Below, one piece after another: positions 7,721-12,600 of a stretch of 12,600 nt of DNA. Under the pieces are notes generated by a model. The model was not told the DNA's origin. It worked only from the letters and a program-made list of their open reading frames with translations, and did no database searches. Within the stretch, counting starts at the first letter, position 1. Each line of letters opens with the position of its first letter. A program made the translations under genes and the position numbers. The stretch comes from Echinococcus granulosus (Eukaryota > Platyhelminthes > Cestoda > Cyclophyllidea > Taeniidae): positions 52,228 to 64,827 of the forward strand of contig NW_020170420.1 of the NCBI RefSeq assembly GCF_000524195.1, given 5' to 3'.

Positions 7721-9721
7721 TCCATTTTAGGCGTCTATTTCAGGTAGGAAGAAGTAGCATTTGAAATACACCTTTCATTGAAGTTCCTCTAGACCGGAGC
7801 AATGCATATGGCAAACGATCTTCTGCAACGCACTTTACATACAAATGTTCGTAGATGGATCCACCTATAGACAATCAATTTACCATTCGTGCTCTTCTCT
7901 GAATTCCATTTGAAACCACCACGGACAATTATTCTGGTGCACGTTATAGGTTACTTACACAATCATGACATGTGCACATTCTTATTTTTTCTTAATTCCT
8001 TTTTCACCTAATCTGCTTAAAGTGCATCAATTACCTTCCATCCTTTTAGGTCCATACGCCTACATCTTTTAAATCATGTGGAAAAAGCTAAAATTTTGCA
8101 CTAGCTCTGACAGTAGATAGTCTTTCTTTAGAATCATAATACATCTATTTTGAAGCCTGAATTTCAAGTAAAAGCTTTTGCGCAGAAAGGCATTTATTGC
8201 GGCCGACCTTTGTCAAGATTTTAACGGAATCATGTGTAGTAAATCAACAACACCTTTAACTTTAAGTAAACAATTTTTCCTAATTTTAAAGCTTTTTATA
8301 AAATGGGTATAAAACAGTTTTTTATGACAAGGCACTGAACATCTAATTGCTCAAGAGATTTCAAGAGGTTGAAAAGTCATTAAACGGCATTAAAATAGCA
8401 ACTGATTGGCGAGGCAGATTAAAACCAGGAAGTGAAAGGAAAGCGGCTTAAAGTATTTTTTTCATTTGACTCATATACTTGTACTGAATACAGCTTGTAA
8501 AAGCGGTTTAACAATTTGATACAAAAAACTCTGAAAGATGTGTTATTACCGTTGAATGTGGAAGTCACATAGTGGCAACTGATTGCCAGTGTGTGGCCTT
8601 TGGACTTGTCCGAAAAGCATTCCCAAGTTGGGTGATAAATATGATGATATGAAAATAAGAGGAGTTAATCAGAGGGAGGGATCCTGTGCATTAACTTATA
8701 ACATGTTAAAATCGGTTAGGGTCCTTTAGATTTACAGCAAAAAATGGGATGAAGTCGTGATGGTACCAAAAGCATATGTCCAGTTATTGCTCATGGACGA
8801 CATTACATCTCTCATGGTTCAGTTCAGATGCGGATGCACGAACGAAAATGTTTGCAGTAATATGGATTTCACTACCTCAGGTGTCAGGATCGTGGTGGTT
8901 GAACGCTAAACAACAGTAAAAGGGGAGCATTTGTGCTGTGGATGGCAAAACATTTGCAGGTAGAGGTCCTAGCCATGTTAGCTGTCAGTCTATGACCTCG
9001 GCAATTATTTCTGTATGCGATCAATATGAGGACACCCAAATGTGGATGTCGTTGTTAGCTTTCCATGCGATAGCATAAGTAATAAACTTCTGTTCCTGAA
9101 AGCAGAAAAAATTATTTATATCGGTTGATATTTGCATGCTGTAAGCGTTATACGCTGAGTACTAAAAGGGTTTCATTTTCTCACCAGTCGGGGCGTTCTC
9201 GGATCGTTTAGCCGTGGCGGCATATTTTTCTGTCCTGAAACTGACGTGCTCTACCATTTAGGCACAGGAATAAATAAGCAGATGCGTCAGGGAATCAATT
9301 AAGAAAGGAAGGAGGAATTTTTCTTTAAGTTCTTTGTTCAACTACTCAGAACCGCTGGTCATGGTTTGGCTTTAGCTCTTCAACAAAGTCATGCTTTCCG
9401 GAGAACGAGACATCCAGAAATACCAACTTATATTATACCGTGATACTAGTTTCTTTTTAACGGTTGCATTTTCCTGCCAGAAGAAAACTGATAAAAAGAC
9501 TTCCTAGAGTCATGTCGAAGGAATTTTCATAAGTAGCCGTTCAGAAAATTACTGCTTTATTGCCATTTAAATCAACTAAGCTGGCTCATAATTTTCACTC
9601 TGTAGACTCCAGCCTTCATCTGAACGGATTGTTATCCATTTTTCTGGTCTATTATGCTTTATTAGATCCCAAGGGATAGATAAGTGATATAACTAGTTTT
9701 ACATCATTCAGCATTAGTGGG
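7721..9721. other. Stretch with frequent protein-like fragments but no provable gene
   Basis: Several short open stretches look protein-like but stay within chance length. 7779-7926 holds one reading F-V-D-G-S-T-Y-R near 7850. 8730-8909 ends at TAA and includes W-D-E-V-V-M-V-P. 8920-9078, in a different frame, includes A-V-D-G-K-T-F. 9159-9443 is one frame interrupted by a single TAA at 9300 and is somewhat richer in G+C. They could be remains of a frameshifted gene or mobile element. No two of them can be joined on sequence evidence, and no family is recognised. The 1.2-kb array may continue weakly here (a CCAGTGTGTGG block near 8586 and ATTCAGC at 9708). Confidence 0.3.
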
Positions 9722-9919
9722 ATGCAACTTTGCGAAAACTATAAGCAATGCTGTTCTCATTTAGGTTGGTATCATTGTCCTCCAACACTTTACAACAGAC
9801 CAACGAATATCTCTCGCAATCTACGTTGTCAGCGTTTCCTAAGTGAAGGTTTGATAAACGACTGCCCTATTTGTGGTAGCATCTTATCAGTGTTGAAGTA
9901 TATCTACGATCATTTGTAA
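9722..9919 (+). CDS. Cysteine-rich 65-codon frame with half of a C2H2-like zinc finger
   Basis: An ATG at 9722 opens 65 codons to TAA (9917-9919). Seven cysteines are present (residues 4, 10, 11, 19, 36, 48 and 51). Residues 48-64 fit C-x2-C-x12-H, with hydrophobic residues (Leu55, Ile61) where C2H2 fingers carry their core Phe and Leu. The second zinc-binding histidine is absent because the frame stops one residue later. A splice at the weak GTAAAA donor overlapping the stop could in principle supply it. A good acceptor-like tract, CTGTTCTCATTTAG, ends near 9764 inside the frame. The length is at chance level and no paralogue is visible, so this may be coincidence. Confidence 0.2.
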   Translation: MQLCENYKQCCSHLGWYHCPPTLYNRPTNISRNLRCQRFLSEGLINDCPICGSILSVLKYIYDHL

Positions 9920-10891
9920 AACTTTTAGACCTTTCTTTACTTGGAAGCAGATTGTTACCTCTAAGCTGGAATAAGCCGTGACAGTTTTGAGCAATAGTGT
10001 CATCATATTTTAGCTAATATTATGCTAATAAACCCTTCTTGGAAAAAACTTCTCTGCTTTATAAACAAATTTTGGAGATCGAATTGCAATTTGCAAATTC
10101 TATCACACTCTATTAAGTAGGGTTATTAAGGAATCGGTCACTTTTATTGTGTTTTAATTAACGAAATGTTAGTGCTATTGAGGTTGTAAGCAAATTTGAT
10201 AGGGCAGTAGAAAGATTTCGCAGGTATGTATGTTTGACTGCAATGATTTAGGTTACCCTTACCAAAGTACGAGAGAGTTAGTCTATATCTCTCCCCAGAA
10301 GTGCTTTGAATGGAAACATTGACCACACACGACGTACCACAATAACTTAAAATAGTTATTGCTCAGTCCTGGAAGATTTTCACTGCGTTCAAATTTATTG
10401 CAGTTTACTGCTTAGCACCGAACTGGCCAGAGGATGTATCGAACCTCGGACATAGAAAATGATGATCTATTGGGGAATTCCTATGAATGGTTTTTAAGGG
10501 ACAAAGGCAAGAATCTTATACGACCAAAATTTTCCTAGAAGGTTTGTTCGTAGGTGGTGCCACCTTAGGCTTCTTTATAATTATCGCATATTTTAGCTCC
10601 TCATAAAAACCAACAGATATTTTCTAAAAGGATCTTAATAGGACCGTGATTTTCTGTTTGGTCTAAATATTATGTCACAATGTAAATTACGGTGCATTAA
10701 ACTATAAAGTGAACCGTCTTTTATATCAGGTAACTCTATTTCGACACGTGAGGTTTGCATACCCTAGGACCAAAACATCCAAAATTGACAATCCCTAAAT
10801 ATTTAACCATTCGAACAAGAATTATTTCTATTTGCTAAAGGAAGTAAAATTTAAAATCGCCCAAGCTTTTTTTAAAAACCATCAACACAAA
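9920..10891. other. Non-coding stretch with one small ATG frame
   Basis: No supported gene. A 39-codon ATG frame begins near 10486, preceded directly by TGA. Its second half is a possible membrane segment (G-L-F-V-G-G-A-T-L-G-F-F followed by Ile-rich residues). The same stretch contains a TGTTCGTAG.TGG..CCACCT word shared with 7847 and a short AGGTGG/CCACCT inverted repeat. Small size and lack of context prevent a gene call. Confidence 0.3.
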
Positions 10892-11035
10892 CCTTTTTTC
10901 CAACTTCACTTTTGTTTTGTTGCTCAGATAACGGCATCAATGCTAGAGATCATTGGTGTTTTAATAAAATACTTTGATGCATTTATCCCGAAGGCTCTGC
11001 GTCTTGTCATCTTTACCATCAAAAGGACTATTTAG
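10892..11035 (+). CDS. Possible 3'-terminal exon behind a strong splice-acceptor tract
   Basis: Bases 10892-10927 form the longest pyrimidine-rich tract ending in CAG that I found (28 of 36 pyrimidines). Directly after the AG a frame in phase 0 runs 35 codons from 10928 to TAG (11033-11035). The peptide is hydrophobic with scattered Lys/Arg (for example L-E-I-I-G-V-L-I-K-Y-F) and could be an amphipathic or membrane-associated C-terminal segment. The same frame is also open upstream from 10832, across the tract. No partner donor or preceding exon could be assigned and no domain is recognised. AT-rich DNA tends to yield such hydrophobic translations, so confidence is low. Confidence 0.2.
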   Translation, partial: PFFQLHFCFVAQITASMLEIIGVLIKYFDAFIPKALRLVIFTIKRTI

Positions 11036-12240
11036 ACAAGCTTATATGCTCTGATTTTGCTTAATCCAGTCCCACTCATAAACGATGAGTTCCAGGTTAA
11101 GGTGAAATAGGAAATGGGTTCCAGGCAGCTAGAATTTGATGAATTGAGCCAAATTTTTGGTCTGCAAATGTTGCCCACTTTGGTAATGTACCATCAATTT
11201 TTCGGCAATCATAAAAAACCCTTGCCATTGAATGCGAAGTGCAAGATATATATAGATACCACAAAGGTGTGGAATTATTGCTAGCGGAATGTATTAAATT
11301 AAGGGAAACTTAATCTTCCACTTTAGTCATTTTGGCATGCAGTAAAATCCATTTGTAACACAGTTATCTAGAACACACTTAACTTAAAAAGGGTGTCCCC
11401 AAATTAATTTTATTACAATGTCCTCATCAGCAATACATTTTGCTACTCAGTGAGGGTGTTTTTCCAAATTACTTTACTGTAGTCATTATCCTTAGCCCGT
11501 GCCTTTTCCACAATTTACCAGTAATTGCTTTACATGGACTTGTATAACAGCAGGATTTTTTGGCCATAGAGTAAAAGCATTGCAATGTCTCTTTCAAAAC
11601 TGCCATTTATAAATCTGCTGGTTGGTGTAGTATTTTCATTTAGTCATGTTTGAACACTTGGGCGAACACTACCGGGTATGAATGGAAGAAATATTTGCCA
11701 TAGAGAGGGCCAAAATTAAACATTACTTCGGTCTACCACAATAATCGAGTAGTGCAAACCTTCTTCAATGTTAATTTGCACGTTAACATATTTGATACTC
11801 ATTGCCTTATCTTTCACCATATTTTCGACAGTTATGGACTTAGACAAGTCTGTTGAACGGCATTCACACTGTTGCAAGCTAGTCTCGAATTACTAGAGTG
11901 TCCTGCCACCGTAAAGTACCTTAAATCCTTTAGACGAGATATGTGAAGATATTTAAACTGCGCACTTTCATAAAAAAGTCACTTAAATAATGATTTTAAT
12001 TATCCTAGTAAATAAACACAGGATTGATGTGACCAAAGACCTATGTGGTAAAAGGCCATTGCCTTCCTTTGAAAAGACTTAGTTTGCCTATAGTTGCTCT
12101 TTAGCCAAACCCAATACTGTATGCGACGAGAATTTGCAATAAACTTTTCACACGCTGTAATTTGCTTGATTCCTCTTTTTCGATAATTTATCCAACCACT
12201 TATTTAGCCAGATGCTGAATGCAAGAGAATAATGAATGGA
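11036..12240. other. Non-coding stretch with a local duplication
   Basis: No frame, RNA gene or mobile-element signature was supported. The only structure is the 63-bp tandem duplication at 11391-11505. A run near 11463-11482 repeats the word TTACTTTACTGTA found at 190-202, but a 13-mer shared once within this window is near the chance level. Confidence 0.5.
11391..11505 (+). repeat. Diverged tandem duplication, period 63 bp
   Basis: GGGTGT followed by AAATTA.TTT begins at 11391 and again at 11454. After a two-base gap the copies stay alignable for about 30 bases, with most differences being transitions (for example TTACAAT against CTGTAGT), and then fade. Two copies are visible and no third was seen. 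The function is unknown and slippage or unequal exchange is the simplest origin. Confidence 0.4.
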
Positions 12241-12420
12241 GGGCGCGTCGCATAGAGAGATGGATATTAGGATGTTTGGATGGTGACATGAAGTGATGTA
12301 AGGATGAATGAATGATATTGCAAATAGAGAGTTGGTTGGAGATCCCATGGAATAATCCATAGAATGGGACCTGATCAGGTAATGAGTCCGAGATAGGTAT
12401 AGGAAGGATAGGTTATGAGT
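12241..12420 (+). repeat. G-rich, C-poor degenerate GGAT/GAAT tract
   Basis: A hand count gives 60 G against 16 C in these 180 bases, a marked strand asymmetry in an otherwise balanced window. The words GGAT, GATGGA, GAATGAATG, GATAGG and GGAAGGATAGG recur without a fixed period, as in an eroded microsatellite. The asymmetry explains the long Ser/Ile/His-rich frame on the opposite strand (12148-12360), which I do not regard as a gene. A perfect 12-bp palindrome, ACCTGATCAGGT, sits at 12369-12380, a number expected by chance. Confidence 0.55.
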
Positions 12421-12600
12421 AAGCGTCTAGATGCACAAATACAAATAAATTATAAATTAAGCAATTGGAAGGGCTAAGCCTACAGAGTGTAGAATAAAAT
12501 ACACTGCCAAAACTAGATTCTGGATTCATTTGCGTGAGGTCGAGCCATGCGGTTGGATGGCGTGAGACAGGCGCCACTCCCTATTCTCAATATTCATTTG

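Noticed and set aside
8920..9078. Open stretch containing A-V-D-G-K-T-F, reminiscent of the D-G-K motif of ISAs1-type transposases
   Set aside because: Only a few residues match. There is no further catalytic motif or terminal inverted repeat, and the open length is at chance level.
9246..9265. tRNA-like D-arm and A-box resemblance on the minus strand (GTGCCTAAATGGTAGAGCAC)
   Set aside because: There is no acceptor stem, no proper five-base-pair anticodon stem and no B-box (GGTTCRANNCC) at the expected distance. The resemblance is limited to 20 bases.
11418..11433. CTGATGAG on the minus strand, the start of a hammerhead ribozyme core
   Set aside because: No CGAAA partner or flanking helices occur nearby, and an eight-base match alone is uninformative.
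12148..12360. 70-codon minus-strand ATG frame rich in Ser, Ile and His
   Set aside because: It is the antisense of the G-rich, C-poor tract. The skew removes stop codons and explains both length and composition.
12369..12380. Perfect 12-bp palindrome ACCTGATCAGGT
   Set aside because: About three perfect 12-bp palindromes are expected in a window of this length.

Overview
The window looks like sparse, AT-rich eukaryotic nuclear DNA. No reading frame exceeds 89 codons, there is no ribosome-binding-site logic, intron-type signals recur (pyrimidine tracts ending in AG, and GTAAGY/GTATGT donors), and short inverted and tandem repeats are scattered through it. CpG is not obviously depleted, which argues against a vertebrate. 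An invertebrate such as a flatworm would fit, but nothing in the sequence fixes the taxon. Six-frame open stretches of 50-90 codons are expected by chance in DNA of this composition and length, so ORF length alone was not taken as evidence of a gene.

Layout. 1-156 is an open frame that enters from the left edge and stops at TAA; it may be the last exon of a plus-strand gene. 157-1119 has no convincing gene. At 1120-1276 a GGGCGG box, a TATATAAAG box, a CpG cluster and a downstream AAG|GTGTAT donor form a plausible plus-strand core promoter with a short non-coding first exon. 1277-2829 is otherwise featureless apart from an 18-bp local tandem duplication at 2539-2571.

The main discovery is at about 2830-7530: a very diverged tandem array with a period near 1.2 kb. 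Three sets of anchor blocks recur in the same order. Set 1 is at 2886, 4133, 5291 and 6521. Set 2 (TATGCG block) is at 3494, 4738 and 5888. Set 3 (TTCAGC block) is at 3900, 5101, 6297 and about 7488. Units A and B are clearly homologous, with two separate ungapped 44-bp blocks at 32/44 identity each, counted by eye. C is well supported and D moderately. Units A and B carry short plus-strand reading frames in matching positions and the same frame, with a 21-nt (7-codon) length difference and conservative residue changes. This suggests the duplicated unit held a coding exon, a small gene or a mobile-element fragment that has since decayed. D has the longest frame of the window (89 codons) at the equivalent place.

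7530-12240 holds no gene I can establish. It has a 45-bp palindrome with two E-boxes (just inside unit D, 7402-7446), a cysteine-rich frame with half of a C2H2-like finger (9722-9919), the strongest splice-acceptor-like tract of the window before a hydrophobic frame (10892-11035), and a 63-bp tandem duplication (11391-11505). 12241-12420 is strongly G-rich over C on the plus strand, with degenerate GGAT/GAAT words.
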